This document shows positions 1-11,788 of a DNA stretch of 64,000 nt, in pieces. The position numbers and the translations under genes were made by a program. The notes beneath the pieces were generated by a model. The model searched no databases and was not told the origin of the DNA. It worked only from the letters and a program-made list of their open reading frames with translations. Origin of the DNA: Phytophthora hibernalis (taxonomy: Eukaryota > Oomycota > Peronosporomycetes > Peronosporales > Peronosporaceae). Numbering within the stretch: the stretch's first letter is position 1; each line of letters starts with the position of its first letter. The DNA lies in assembly GCA_012656075.1 (NCBI GenBank), contig JAAKBF010000308.1, forward strand, positions 35,471 to 99,470, given 5' to 3'.

Positions 1-693
1 AGCTTGACAAGCCCCCGCCGTCTTTTCCAGTCGAAAATCCTCATGTCCTCGCAATTGGTCACTCACCTGTTGCCAGCCGTCCATCACGTGTTGAAAAGCC
101 CAAGGCTTGGTCGTCAATACCTGAGTCAACAGTAAAATGTCGTCTGCTGACACGAACTGCTTCCTTCCTTTCGACAAAGGAGGCACCTTCACCTGTTCTT
201 CCGTATCATCCTGCATCTCCTCTCTCGACCGTTTAACCCCTACACAACCTTCCACCTCTACAACTTCCTCTACGTGCACAGTCTGTTGGGAACGATGCAG
301 ACCGTGACGTTTCTTGAATCTCTGCACCCAGCCTAATGACACAGACTGCGCAGGACCGCGTATCCTCTGCAGGATCTCGTTGGCTTTAGTCCATAGTAAC
401 CCTTCACTCAGGACGAACAGCTCGCCCTGTAGGCTCTGTTGACTGTGCACAAAAGTGAACAGTTCCTGTTCCATCTCCGGATACCGTCCGCTCTGTACAC
501 GCTTGGCTTCCGGATTGACACACACTTCTTCAGGCATACTAGCGATCTTGCCAATAGTGGAGCGTCCCAGCCACTTGCCCAAGTGTGCGTGTACCCATTC
601 GCGTAGTTGCTCTTGAGTCAGGTCGGGTCGTTCACGGTGGAAAGCCCGTAGCTTGTTCTTCTCGGCGATCGTAAGGTGGTGTCGAGCGACCAT
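1..693 (-). CDS. CENP-B-type HTH plus SANT-like DNA-binding protein (partial)
   Basis: An open frame starts with ATG at 693 and runs off the left edge (231 codons). The first ~60 residues (start MVARHHLTIAEKNKLRAF) resemble the helix-turn-helix of pogo/CENP-B proteins. A second basic block follows at about residues 85-130 (WTKANEILQRIRG, then GWVQRFKKRHGL), the pattern of the second CENP-B DNA-binding domain. After an acidic linker comes FVSADDILLLTQVL, which looks like the start of a Myb/SANT-like domain. No transposase catalytic core is visible in the part present. It may be a domesticated transposon-derived regulator or the N-terminus of an element that continues outside the window. Start chosen because it is the first ATG in a long clean frame. 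Confidence 0.6.
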   Translation of the reverse strand, partial: MVARHHLTIAEKNKLRAFHRERPDLTQEQLREWVHAHLGKWLGRSTIGKIASMPEEVCVNPEAKRVQSGRYPEMEQELFTFVHSQQSLQGELFVLSEGLLWTKANEILQRIRGPAQSVSLGWVQRFKKRHGLHRSQQTVHVEEVVEVEGCVGVKRSREEMQDDTEEQVKVPPLSKGRKQFVSADDILLLTQVLTTKPWAFQHVMDGWQQVSDQLRGHEDFRLEKTAGACQA

Positions 694-838
694 GATAGAT
701 GGCTACAAATGCTCTTATCGAATGGTGCTCTTGAGTTGCGCGAAACTGTTCTTGAGCTGAAAGTTGCTCGAACTGGCTCTCCGCAACTGTAACGACTTTT
801 CGACAATTTCTAATTGGAGTTACGTCTTTATTATCGTG

Positions 839-3800
839 ATGGTGTCGGATTTCAATGCGGTCTTGGAGCCCTTGCGGACGGATATGTTTCTGCTGGAAGA
901 GGAGCGCTTTGAACGCGAGTATCGCCGCTGGAAGAAGAGATTTCTAACGAACCGGAGTGAGGACGTTTCTAAAGAACCGTTATTTCTAAATGGCTACACC
1001 CGACTTCAACGTCGGAAAGTGATCTTTGAGTATACCAGAGACTTTCCTGCATTGCATCAAGTAGCTGCCATTGGAGATAGAAAGCAAGTTCGGGATTTAT
1101 TGAATGCAACTGGAGTGTGTGTATTAGAACGAGATGTATGCGGACGAATTGCACTACACCACGCAGTCATTAACGAACATTTGAAGGTTGCTAAGAGATT
1201 TTTACGACGAAGAGATGCTAAGCTGCAAGTTCATGTTCAAGATAATTCCAATCGCACTGCATTGCATTATGTACTGGAGAAGGTGGAGGTCTTAGCGTTG
1301 CATCGACGAAATGGAGTGAGAATTCCGGCGTTGGTGACTGCAGAAATGAGGAAGGAGAGCAAACGCTATCGACGACTTTGGGAGTTAGCAGATCGAATGT
1401 TTGAGATGATCAGTCGACGGGTTTTGGATGGAGAGTGCAGAATTGAAGCGGGAGGTGAAAACTTGAAGGTGTTGGACATGCGTTGTCGAGGAGATCTGTG
1501 GTATATTTGTCGGTCTGGAGACTTGGAAAGACTGGAGGGTATTGTTAAGATTTATGGCTGCTCGAAGAAAGACTGGGAGCTGAAGGAGTTGAAACGAACA
1601 TTGCTGCATGAAGCGTGTGAAAATCAACAGCTACCTATTGTGTATTTTCTGGTTTCCACGATTTGTATGCCGGTGGATTTGCAGGATGTTTCAGGCTGTA
1701 CAGCGTTGCATTGTGCTGCACGCAGAGGTTACCTTGATGTTTGCGAAGTGCTACTTGGAAAATCTCCTGTTGAATGTGGTAGTATTCAGCAAAATGAAGC
1801 TGCAGAAGATCTTGTGCTTATTCAAGATGATCGCGGGAGAACAGCTTTACATTGGTGCTTGCTGGGTTTCGTTGATTCACTGACACGTTTGCAAGTTGCC
1901 ACGCTTTTAGTTCGATCATGTACGTCCACATTGCATGTTTGCGATAATGAGGGTGTATATCCTCTTCATCTGGCTATTTGGAGAGGAGAGCTAGAACTCG
2001 TTCAGCTCTTCATTGGTCTCGGTGCAAACGTGTGTGCGTCTTCTATCACTACCCTTCAACCTAAACACGATGAAGACGTACAGAAAGCACCATGGGCGCC
2101 GTGCGGCATTGTCTTTCAACGCCGCCGTCTCAAAAACTTACGGAAAGTCACAGCTCCAACCGTTCCTATTAACGAAGTATTGGGTAGCCCCACGCTTAGC
2201 AGAAAGAGTGCGCCGGACTGGGAAAACTTACACCATCCAGTGGAAGCGTTATGGTATTGGCATTCGGGCAGTCGTCAGTCTGAATCAGAGGGAAAATTAA
2301 TGAAAACGAGAAACGATCCATCAAAGATGGTGGAGTTGCTATCACAGAGGATGAACTGGGATGCCGAAAGTATGGTGCAATTTGTGATCAATGCAAGCTT
2401 GCCAATACCATTGAAACAACTACATGTAGAGCATCGTCAACCGCTCCAATGGGTCGTATGTATCAGCTGTTGTCACCTTTATTGCACGCATTACGCATGT
2501 GCGGTATGAAACATAGCGATTCGATGCAAAATCCTCGAGTAGAAATGGTTGAGCTCCTATTGGTGAACGGTGCGAGTCCTGATGGAGTGTGTGATAATGA
2601 GGATGTCGGTGAATCAGCACAAATGAATGTGCATTTTCCTTCATCGCTAGTTGAAGGCCTTCGGACTTCTCTCCGATACCCGCAGATACTTTCAATGTTA
2701 CTTCAGCATGGAGCCGAGCGAATCAGCCCCCAGGATATTATACATTGGTGCTTAGCAACTCCTTCCACTCAGTCTAGCCAGGTAGGAGCGTTGCTGAGTC
2801 AGTTTCTCGATCTGGAAAATATTTCGAGTAGTTCTGAGTTCTTGGCGATGGTATTTGGCCAAAAGTACTTTCACACATTGAAGCATTGTGTAAAGCAGTG
2901 GCCACTGAAGTCAAAAAGTCTCGATTTGGAGGAAAATGCAGATGAAAGTGAGCATAGTAGCCCGCGAGGTGCGTCTCTGTGGAAAGTAATTTACGAAAGC
3001 CTGTTGTCTTGGAATAAAGAACGGAGAAAACGTGGGGAATACACACCAATCGAGATAGAGCACCTTGAATTTCTGAATGAGTTGACCCAGTCTGTTCAGA
3101 AGCCTGCTGGGGATGATGTCGACCTGCACGGTGATAGCTGGCAGCTTTTTGAGTATTGTGTGGATAAATATCTACAACAGAGAAGTAACGATTGCCTGGC
3201 ACATAAAATATTTGAACCATCAATTGAAAAGTGCGAGGAAGTATTGTTGAGTTACTTTCGATCCCTGTTCGAACACTGGAAGAGGATTGAAGTTGACGAT
3301 CAAATTTCGACGATGACAACTTGGCTTCAATATACAGTTTATCTTGGTTACCTGGACTGCGCATTAGTGCTCCTAGAAGCATTGCACCGGTTGGGACACA
3401 GGCATCTTTTGTTGGACAAAGTTTTTGATCTCCACGCTTCGGCAGTAAGTGATCGACGCTACTTCAGCAATGATCAATTCCGATATCACCGAGAATTTCT
3501 GATTGTATGCGCTGAGAATCTGCTGAAGGCCAATTCGAGTGCTACAGACCAAGGCCAGCAGCAATCGAATGAGGTTGCCTCAATTAAATCTGTCATACAC
3601 ATGTGTGCGAATGATTTCCCGCTCGCCTTTGTTATGAGATGTTTTGATATCGTGTTTCCAGACGGCATCACCACTATTTCTCCCGACCAATCCAACACTT
3701 TTGAAAATATGAAAATGATGCGAGTGAGAGGTAAAACGATGATCCAGTGGATAGTTATGCATGCTCGCGCCGATGTCATGGAGTGGTTACTGATGAGGTT

Positions 3801-6285
3801 TCCAGTTGGGTCGGAGCGAGGTTTATACTGGAGTAAATTTGTTGCTGTCCCAAGTGTTCACTTTTCGAACGACTACAGTAAAATTAACAGCACTTTGCCA
3901 AGCTTCACGGATAAAATCTTCTTATTTTATTGGGAGAATGTTCAACATCATCTGAGTGCGAGCGAGGGCAAGGACTTGCTCATAAATTTGATCGTAAATT
4001 ACGCGATTCCTCAGGACTGTATTGTCCTTATGGAGCGGCTCATCGATTGTTGGGTATCCGACAACGCTAGGGACGATGAGATGCAAACTATCACAGTTGC
4101 GCTGAAGGAAGCACGCATTCTTCACACCATTGTGCGATGGAATGCTAGACGGACGGCAGAATTCTGTCTATCGTGGAAATGTTCCAGTGAGTCCAATGGA
4201 GTAGACTGGCGGCAGATCTTCATCGAAGAAAATCAGGAACAACATGAGCTAGACGACTGCAATCCACTCGAACTTTGCCGACTGCTTGGACATAATCACT
4301 TGTACAACGTGCTATCCTCCAAATTGCCGCAAATTAGTTTTTCGGGAGTCGAGAACACCGAGAAAGAGGAGCCTAGTCAATATGAATCGACGACAAGCAG
4401 CGATACTGAGGAGGAAGCATCAACCACTCCCCAGGTATTCGGCTTACTTCGGAGCGTGCTCATCATCAATGAAGAATTGGTGGGGAATAGCTCGGAGCAA
4501 GAAGGTATAGTTCAAAACTTCAAGGGGTACAAACGCAATGTTAGCATTCAAGATCAGTGGATGTCTGCTGTGACGCTGGATCAGGTATCGCAATTGCAAG
4601 CAATGGCGCTGATCCAAGATCCCTGTACCAATCCAGACCATTCTGTGTGTGCACTGGTCCTAGCAGCGATCAAGAGCGGGTCACTGAATGCTCTGAAGTG
4701 GATAGTGAACACGAGTATCCCCATGAACAAATATTTATCAGAGGCAGAAAGCATCGAGTGCTTATACGCTGCAGCCAAGCACCCTGGTGACGTGTATGCC
4801 GAAATGACATTGCTGTTATTGGAGAACCAGCTTAATCCTGGGCGTTTGTCTGGTGATGGAATGGGTGTGCCTTTGCTGCATCGTGCCGCTTGTTTCACGA
4901 GCACTCCTTTAGCTTGTCGTATCATGACGATGCTGCTCGAACGATCCGATTGTGATGTGAATGCACTGGATGCCTTCGGAAATACTGCAATGATCTATGC
5001 ATTGGCAGCGGGCTGTTTGCACAACGCGTGCTTTCTCATCAAGAACTTGAAATGTCGACTGGAGGCCGAATACGAAGGACAAGCTTCTTTCTATTACACA
5101 CTTCACGTAGTGCCATCTTTTGCATCGAGGACAATTGTGCGTGAACTGTTGATGAACAAGAGAGACCGTGCGTTCCTCCATTGCGATGCTGATAGCAAAA
5201 CTTGTGGTTGCAAAGGTTACGAACGACCCCGAGACAATGAAGGCGGCATGACGTCGGATCGGTGTGGGTTTTGCGACCATGAATCAATTTGTCATCGCAT
5301 TGTACCGCTTCCGTCATGGTTTCGAGACCAGTACGATACGTACATCGCTGCTGGGAAATCGCCACGGAAACGTTTTTATTCCAGCGCGGATACCGAAACA
5401 TCCCGACACAACCCAACCGAAAGCGAAAATGACGAAGATGAGGAAATAGTACTCGAAAATGACCGCGGGCGCTTGGATGGGAGGCTGCTAAAGCGAATTA
5501 CGGAGTTCCGGTATGGCGACATACTTCAGACTAACGGACTACGTGTTACCGTTGAGATCGAGCACACAGAGGACGCACCAACGTATCAGGAAATAGTCGC
5601 AGTAAGTCCCGATCATCCAAGCAGCGGGCCGACATTGCAGGACCCCACCGAAAAGGTACTTGAGTTGAAGGGTGTGAACGAAGAGCTGCTGCCAATTGTA
5701 ACTTTCGTCGACGAAAGTCTGCAAACAAGTACAGAGGAATGCGTTGGTACCAGCATCAACGCCAAAAGCGGTCGCAAGTTCGCGGACTACCCAAAGTGGT
5801 TACAGCAAGAGCTTGCGATGGTTCACGCCCCGCGTTGTCTTTGTCAGACGTCTGCATACGTGATCAGCAGGAGACAACTTGCTCATGTTGCAGTGTGCCG
5901 ATGGCTACGGCGCACGGCGATCGTCCACCAGCAACATCACACAATCTTGAACTCGTCTAGTGAAGTGACGGAGAGCACCATCATTGCCCTAGCTTCCGTT
6001 CAACCGGCCTTCGAGCGCTGGCGTCAGTTAGCCGATCAACTACCCGCAAGAGCCGTTCCTCTGTTGCCAAGAATTCTTAGGAGTATGCTGTTCCACTGGC
6101 AGCATGGCAACGAGTTCTTGGCCTTTCAACGCTGGAAGAACCACTGGACGAGCGCTGAGGTCACACATCATCGACTTGCAACACGCCTGGAGCTCGTATC
6201 AGCTGACATGCGTCGCAATCGATTCAAGACGCTGCAGCTTCGCCAGCAGCAGCTCCAAGAGCCTTCACAGGGTCTGCTACCATGA
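839..6285 (+). CDS. Large ankyrin-repeat protein, one frame break
   Basis: Two overlapping frames, 839-2509 and 2449-6285, read as one protein of roughly 1,800 residues. The first has ankyrin-type helices such as GRIALHHAVINEHL, RTLLHEACENQQLPIVYFLV, GCTALHCAARRGYLDVCEVL and GVYPLHLAIWRGELELVQLF. The second begins with another (PLLHALRM, then VEMVELLLVNGASPDG) and has a later pair near 4860-5040 (PLLHRAACF; NALDAFGNTAMIYALAAG). The C-terminus (~5800-6285) is basic and IQ-like (AVCRWLRRTAIVHQ). An upstream ATG at 764 exists, but MVSDFNAVLEPL at 839 starts the hydrophilic, gene-like sequence. The frame change lies at about 2440-2516. A GTATGT...CATAG pair there (2456-2516) does not restore frame, so this is an indel or an unresolved intron. 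Ankyrin repeats bind proteins; partner unknown. Confidence 0.75.
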
Positions 6286-6447
6286 CAAACTCACAATGTT
6301 CACAAAACGTACCGAGGTGGTCGTTCAATATTAGTTCCAAGCGATCCTTGCCGCTCCTTCACCTCACACTAACACTACTGCTACCTGTCGAAACATCCTG
6401 GTTTACCATACGAGATGCACCACTCGTCTCCATGTCCCTGCTACCAA

Positions 6448-7125
6448 CTATAGGTCCATCTCAAACACGTCTCCGTGCTCATCTTCAGGCCCAACGGAGG
6501 CGACGTCGTCCTCAATCACCGTCTCAGCTGTAGATTCGGACCTGAACTTCCCTCGTTCCTCCTTCAGCTGGACGTTGGAGGCCTCAAAAGACTCGCGTGA
6601 CTCGAACGACAGCTTGTAGTTCCAGAACTCGTCCCAGAGTCTGGCCTCGCACTGCGACTTGCTGAGCTTCTGGATCTCAGGTGTCAAGTGTTCTCCTAGT
6701 CCTGCAGCAGCACTGTAGCGTCTCTGAGCTTCATGATGTTGTGGGATCGGCACTGGCGGAGAGCACGGCATTGGTCGTTGGCCGCTAGTGAACGAAGCCG
6801 CTCTACGGACCCGTTGTTGGCGGTAGAACCAGTAGGTCGACTCTTCTTCTTCCTCGTGGGGCTCAACAGCCTTAGGTAGTGGCAAATCCATGGTAGTGGA
6901 CGAGTTAAGTCCCAGTTTACAGAGTTCCTGCTTCTCGAGCTTCACAGCCTGTTTCAAGTCCATTTGAAGGCCGTGACTGAGTCCGTGGGGCTTGTGACTG
7001 TCGATACTGAGACTGCGCTGCATTGGAGGTCTTGTGGAGACTGTAGAGACTGTTTGATGCTTGGATATTGGCCTTGTGGATGTTACCATGAGTTCGACCG
7101 TCAAAATCTTAGTGGAGCTGCTCAC
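6448..7125 (-). CDS. Unrecognised acidic protein
   Basis: A 225-residue frame, convergent with the ankyrin gene and separated from it by about 160 bases. I do not recognise a family. Visible features are a Ser/Thr-rich N-terminus, a run of glutamates before a Tyr/Trp/Arg-rich stretch (EEEEESTYWFYRQQRVRRAA), a Pro-rich segment (CSPPVPIPQHH), a conserved-looking helix (LWDEFWNYKLSFESRESFEA) and a very acidic tail ending HGDVFEMDL. No signal peptide or membrane segment is evident. The ATG at 7125 is the first in frame; an internal ATG in the QMDLKQAVKLEKQEL stretch is an alternative start. Low-complexity composition and unbroken frame suggest a real gene. Confidence 0.5.
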   Translation of the reverse strand: MSSSTKILTVELMVTSTRPISKHQTVSTVSTRPPMQRSLSIDSHKPHGLSHGLQMDLKQAVKLEKQELCKLGLNSSTTMDLPLPKAVEPHEEEEESTYWFYRQQRVRRAASFTSGQRPMPCSPPVPIPQHHEAQRRYSAAAGLGEHLTPEIQKLSKSQCEARLWDEFWNYKLSFESRESFEASNVQLKEERGKFRSESTAETVIEDDVASVGPEDEHGDVFEMDL

Positions 7126-8659
7126 TTGTTAATGTTTCTGAAGTTTAGACGCAACTTCAACGTGCTGTTGTTGACTGGCGATGACTTCTCCGATAAGAAT
7201 TGGCCGCTTGTCACGCGTAGCAAGTTGGGAGTTGTAGACTGTTAAGATGTGAGCTCTGGCCTGCTTTTTGCGGACTGAGCTCTGTGGGGACAGGACGGGG
7301 AAGGCGTCAGTGAGCCGCGTCTTTGGCCGCTTCTTTTATTGCGGCTGTTCGCGTGTCTTTCAGCATACGAAAACCAAGTACAAGTTTGCGTTTTCGAGGA
7401 AATGTATACACCGTGGGATTCCAGAACCTTCAACTCCCCCAAGCAGCCTTCGTTACAGGATGACAAGTGTTGAATCCGGGCAATTTTAAGCTTGCGCTTT
7501 GTAATGCAAGGATATCTCAGGAGGACGAGAGCCGAAATATTTGAGAAGAGGTGGACTTTCGAGCACGCCCATTGGTCCAGTAATGTCATTTTGTGTTAAA
7601 AATCAGCATGACATGGGTTTACCGCGTCCTCGCAAGCTCTCGCGCCATCAACCTACCAGCCGTCGGCTTCATTTCCACGTTTACTGCTTCACAGTTAGTT
7701 GTCTTCGACATACATGTAGCTGTTTGCAATGCCTGTAATCCATCCGTGCTTCAGTATCAGGGGCGCGGGTTGCTGACGTTGAGAGCGAGGCTCCACGATT
7801 TGATCAGCTACAAGGCTTCGCTCGGGTGGGGTAGCCTGCGAGGCAGCCCAACGCGAGATCCGCTGGCTTGGCAACGCCTCCCTGTCCATAGGAAGACCGT
7901 GTACCGGTAAGTAAAGGATAGCTCAAAGGTCGCCGCTGAATTCGGTGTAAAAGGGTAAAAGTTCGTCAATCTTGACAATAGGGCCTCACAAATTGACAAT
8001 ACATTGCGGCGACGAAACGGCCGAGTGGGCGTGTGCAGGCTCGGAAGAGTCCATCGGATCATCGGAAATGTGCTGCTTTAGTATTCCGACCCGGGTCGGG
8101 TGTCGGTGCTAATAGCACTGCTATGGCGGTCCGGTGCTTGGCGCTGGCTGCAATCTGCGAGGAGATCCGAACACCATCTCCACGCACGCGACGGGTCGCC
8201 TCCGTCCAAGCCTGTCTGCAGGCTCGGGTGCTGAATATTGGCGGCCGATTCGCCTCGTGTGTATCCATGATTCATTCGTGCCGCCGCAGCGCACTGGAAT
8301 GATTGCTCACAGCAGCCCGCGGCACATGTTGAACTGTTACCGGTATTTGTCAATGCATTTAGCATTCAAAGGTGCAATCGCTCAGGTTTGAGGAGCGTGT
8401 ACCACTTCATGGCAAGTCCCGTCTAGTGTCGACCAGGAGGCACCTCAGGAACTCAAATATTCGACCGAAAGGCAAGATATATTGTTGGTTATAAGATCGA
8501 TTGTTGAAGCCTCTTCTAACCGTTGTGACACATGTCGCAGATTCATGTAATCAGACAGTTATCAGTTGGTACCATTCGGACGGTACCATTCTGACGTGGT
8601 AACGGTCAGAGCCCGAAAAAGGCAACAACTTGTGCCTCGCACTGCTGCAGGACGTCACC
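7126..8659. other. Intergenic, no supported gene
   Basis: Several short frames exist on both strands but none has recognisable domains or a credible length. The segment separates the acidic protein gene from the Rab-like gene. I see no element termini in it. Confidence 0.5.
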
Positions 8660-9627
8660 ATGGACCAGCACTACGACGAGTTGTACAAAGGTTTGCAAGC
8701 TGCACTCGACCTGCACCGTATAGCGGATTAACGATTTGTCTCTCGCATTTTCCTGCCAAAAAGTGGTGTTGGTGGGCGACCCAGGCGTGGGCAAGACCAA
8801 CCTGCTCGCCACTTTCCTCGCTGCAGCCGTCAATGAACAAGGCATTTCTCGCTCCTTCTCGGCTGTACGTAAACCAACCATTGGAGTTGAGTTCGCCACC
8901 GCCATCGTATGCCACCCTAACGGTAAACGTATCAAGGCGCAAATCTGGGATACAGGTGAGACTTTCGTCGTTTATTCTGACTGCATTCCCGTAACTCAAC
9001 GATTATTGCTGTGTTTCTAGCTGGCCAAGAGCGTTATCGAGCTATCACCAGTTCGTACGGATCTGCTTGACGTCTGGAAGTCCCCACTTTGGTTCACTCA
9101 TTGTCATGTCAATTTGTAGCCACTTTCGACGAGCAGCAGGTGCATTGGTGGTGTTTGATGTGACCAGCCGAGAGACTTTCACCAACGCCCAGGACCACTG
9201 GCTCAAGGAACTCAAAGCGGCGGCAGACTTGAGCAGTACACTTACGAGCTGCATCATGCTCGTGGGCAACAAAGTGGACTTGGAGTCGCCGCAGATGATC
9301 CAAGACACCAACTTCGTCGACCAAGAACTCCACGAATCCACGGCTGCAACGCTGGGGCTCATGCAGCAGCGCGCGTCGGCCAAGTCGTGCCACAATGTGC
9401 GTCGAGCCTTCGAAGACCTTGTGATTGCCATCTACAACGCCGACAAAAGCAAAGTGTATCGACCCGATGTAGTTCCACCCATTCGACTGGACGAACGACC
9501 ATTTGCTTTGCAGTCGTCAGCTCAGAAAAACTTGAAGTCTACCAAAACAAGTGCTGCTAGACGTCATCGACAGCGAAGGAGTTTTGCAATAGGACCTCTC
9601 ATTGACCGCTTCAACCGCCTCGCTTGA
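8660..9627 (+). CDS. Rab11-like small GTPase, four exons, no C-terminal cysteine
   Basis: Splicing of 8660-8690, 8764-8955, 9021-9054 and 9120-9627 gives a clean 254-residue protein. The three introns are 73, 65 and 65 bases with GT...AG ends (GTTTGC, GTGAGA, GTACGG donors). All GTPase boxes are present: G1 GDPGVGKTN (residues 15-23), switch I ending PTIGVEFA, G3 WDTAGQE (72-78), G4 NKVD (136-139) and a G5 SAK. The IKAQIWDTAGQERYRAITSS stretch is typical of the Rab11 subgroup, which directs recycling and exocytic membrane traffic. Two oddities stand out. The stretch between the P-loop and switch I is about nine residues longer than in Rab11. The protein ends in a basic tail finishing RFNRLA with no Cys for geranylgeranylation, so it may not anchor to membranes in the usual way. 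Confidence 0.85.
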
Positions 9628-9990
9628 GCGAGAGAGTCTCACCAAGAGACAGTAAGAGATAGGAACAGCCATATCTTGGCGCCGAGATAGTACTGTAGTA
9701 ATGAAGTTATATGAATCATTGAATCTCTGCGAATTGACGAGTGCGTTGTAGCTGCATAAAACTCGTCAACCTGCAACTTGATCAATGGTTTCGACAATCC
9801 ACCAGTATTTCTAGAAGCCGAAGAGCTCCTTAAGAAGATATGTGCACTTTGCTGATCTTACCGGTATCTCGCACGGACACGAATTCGAGAAACCAATACA
9901 GCAGCACCCTAAATTTTTCTGGGACATAGTATGCGGTGTTAAACTTCGCAGAGGCCATGATCCGCACAGCTCAAATATGCTGGCTCGCTG
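9628..9990. other. Intergenic, no supported gene
   Basis: Short spacer between the Rab-like gene and the 3' end of the kinase relic. No coding frame or repeat recognised. Confidence 0.5.
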
Positions 9991-11300
9991 TCATGCGCTC
10001 GTGAACGGATGATATCCCCGATCGCTTAGACAAGCAAGACAGTAGGCATCACACAGTTTGTTGAGGTGACGAAGCGACGCCATTATCGTCTCCGCTATAG
10101 AGGCGAGGTTTGTGTCCATGGCTTGCAGCTTTGCCAACACATGAGCGTCGAAAATGGAAATGCTCCCAACAGCTAGCAATAGGTTCCCTGTCTTCAATCT
10201 GTCTGTGCACTTGCTCAATGTGATCCCACAAGGCAACGTACAGCGAGAGAACCGAATCTTCGTATCGCTCGGTGTTGACTTGTACTTGTGTCAGCACGTT
10301 TTGTGCCGATGTCATCAAAGCTTCCGGGACGACGAGCTTATTTGGCGCCGTCTCGACGAGTTCCTTGTCATCAATACAACTCGCCCGTCTTGCCAGCTCA
10401 TCGACCACAGTCGAGATCTTGATTCGATGGTTCGGGTCGAAGACACACCAAATTCCACTGGCTGTCGTCGCAGGTCGTTGGTTGGCATGGCAATTTGCCA
10501 CGCGTTACGTGGTATTTCACCGCAGCTACATCGGTAAGAAGCCAAGACAAGCAATTTCGTAGGTCCTTACCAGCTCTCGCCGCCTCAACAACGCGCAGAG
10601 ATTCCACAAGGCACATACCCAACGAGTACACGTCGGACGCGAAGGTAGGTCGTGTGTTGGAATCACGAAGACATTCTGGGGATACCCAATTGCAAGCACC
10701 TGTAATTATCTCCTCATTCTCACCGCTCTCCAACGAACTCAGCCCGAAGTCCGTCACTTTCGCTTTCAGGTCGCTCCATATCACGATATTGTTCCCTTTC
10801 AGATCGCCGTGTACCACACCGCGGGCGTGGAGGTACTGCACGCCCAAAGCTGCCTCATGCAGTTTTGTCCACAGTTCATTGGGGTGCTTTCGCAAATAGC
10901 TGACGAGGGTGAGTGGCGTATTCGCAGACGAAGAATGGTTCACCTACATGACAGGCGCCAAAGAGCCGAACCACGTGCGGATGGCTTAACCTAAACCAAA
11001 TATCGACTTCTCGCCGGAACATCGCCGCAGCTTCTTGTTTCTTGCTGTCGTCTGAAGCAGTGGGCTTGCTCGAGTCTCCGCCGTACGAATTCACCGACAA
11101 GTCTGAATACGTCAATACCGACAAAACTGACGTCTCGCTTGAGCCAATTGAGCTCGACAGGATGCCTTGTTTTACAACCACGTCCCATTACCACACCCGT
11201 CCATATGTGTTTGCAGCTTGTACCACAGTTCAAGCATTTTACCGCATTTGTAGTCAGGCAAGAAATTTGTGGGCTCGAGCATCGATGACTCTTGAACGAA
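9991..11300 (-). pseudogene. Broken TKL-type protein kinase
   Basis: Reading leftwards, fragments of one kinase appear in successive frames. A degenerate glycine-rich loop at about 11180-11230 has an in-frame stop just before VVVKQG. Then come the αC/β4 region (FRREVDIWFRLSHPHVVRLFGAC), catalytic loop HGDLKGNN, DFGLSS, an SPECLR APE-type box and SDVYSLGMCLVE. A C-terminal extension follows (FDPNHRIKISTVVDELARRA). Frames change near 10880-10930 and near 10460, plus further C-terminal shifts. HGDLKGNN keeps the catalytic Asp and Asn, so the ancestor was probably an active Ser/Thr kinase of the oomycete TKL expansion. With at least three breaks it is very likely dead. The 3' end of the LINE abuts its 5' side. 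Confidence 0.75.
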
Positions 11301-11404
11301 TAACCGCTCCAGCTCGTACCACGACCGGCCATTGCTTCCTGTCGCGTTTACCCTCCACCTTCCACCCTCATCTCTTGTTCGTCTCTCCCTACTTGGCAAT
11401 GTGC

Positions 11405-11788
11405 TCAGCTCTCCGTTACCTTCCGATGTTCTTGCCACTCTCGCACGTCGTTGACTACCCGCACTTGTATTTCCTTACAGAAGGTCATTTGTCGTGTGTT
11501 GTCGTTGACCATCACTGACACACTTGTCTTTGTGTCCATTGCGTAATTCGCAATCCAATCTGCTGCCTTGTTGTACTGCCTGTATTGGTGTGTCCAGCTC
11601 CCCACATCACAGATAGCTGCCAAGCGTTGTGTTATTCTGTACCAGTGCTGCATTTTCTTTGACTTCGGCTTCCGTTTGTCCTTCATCCATCCAATGATTA
11701 ACGCACTGTCTCCCACCACGTGCGCCTGCGTCCACTTGCACTCCACCATTTTTGCTAGTAAACGTTGCAAACCAGCAAACTCCGCCAC
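11405..11788 (-). pseudogene. LINE RNase H domain fragment
   Basis: The frame contains NNVAEFAGLQRLL (upstream residues just before the first Met), VVGDSALIIGWMKD, a central Lys-rich stretch and NKAADWIANYAMD. This is the type I RNase H pattern (E helix, VxGDS, and the late (N/D)xxAD motif). It lies at the 3' end of the minus-strand LINE, as expected for an RNase H following the RT. Confidence 0.7.

Noticed and set aside
2456..2516. GTATGT...CATAG as an intron joining the two ankyrin frames
   Set aside because: The 61-base excision does not bring the two frames into register, and PLLHALRM in the second frame looks like coding ankyrin sequence inside it.
7242..8390. Several 60-115 codon frames on both strands
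   Set aside because: No domains, overlapping on opposite strands, and composition typical of chance frames.
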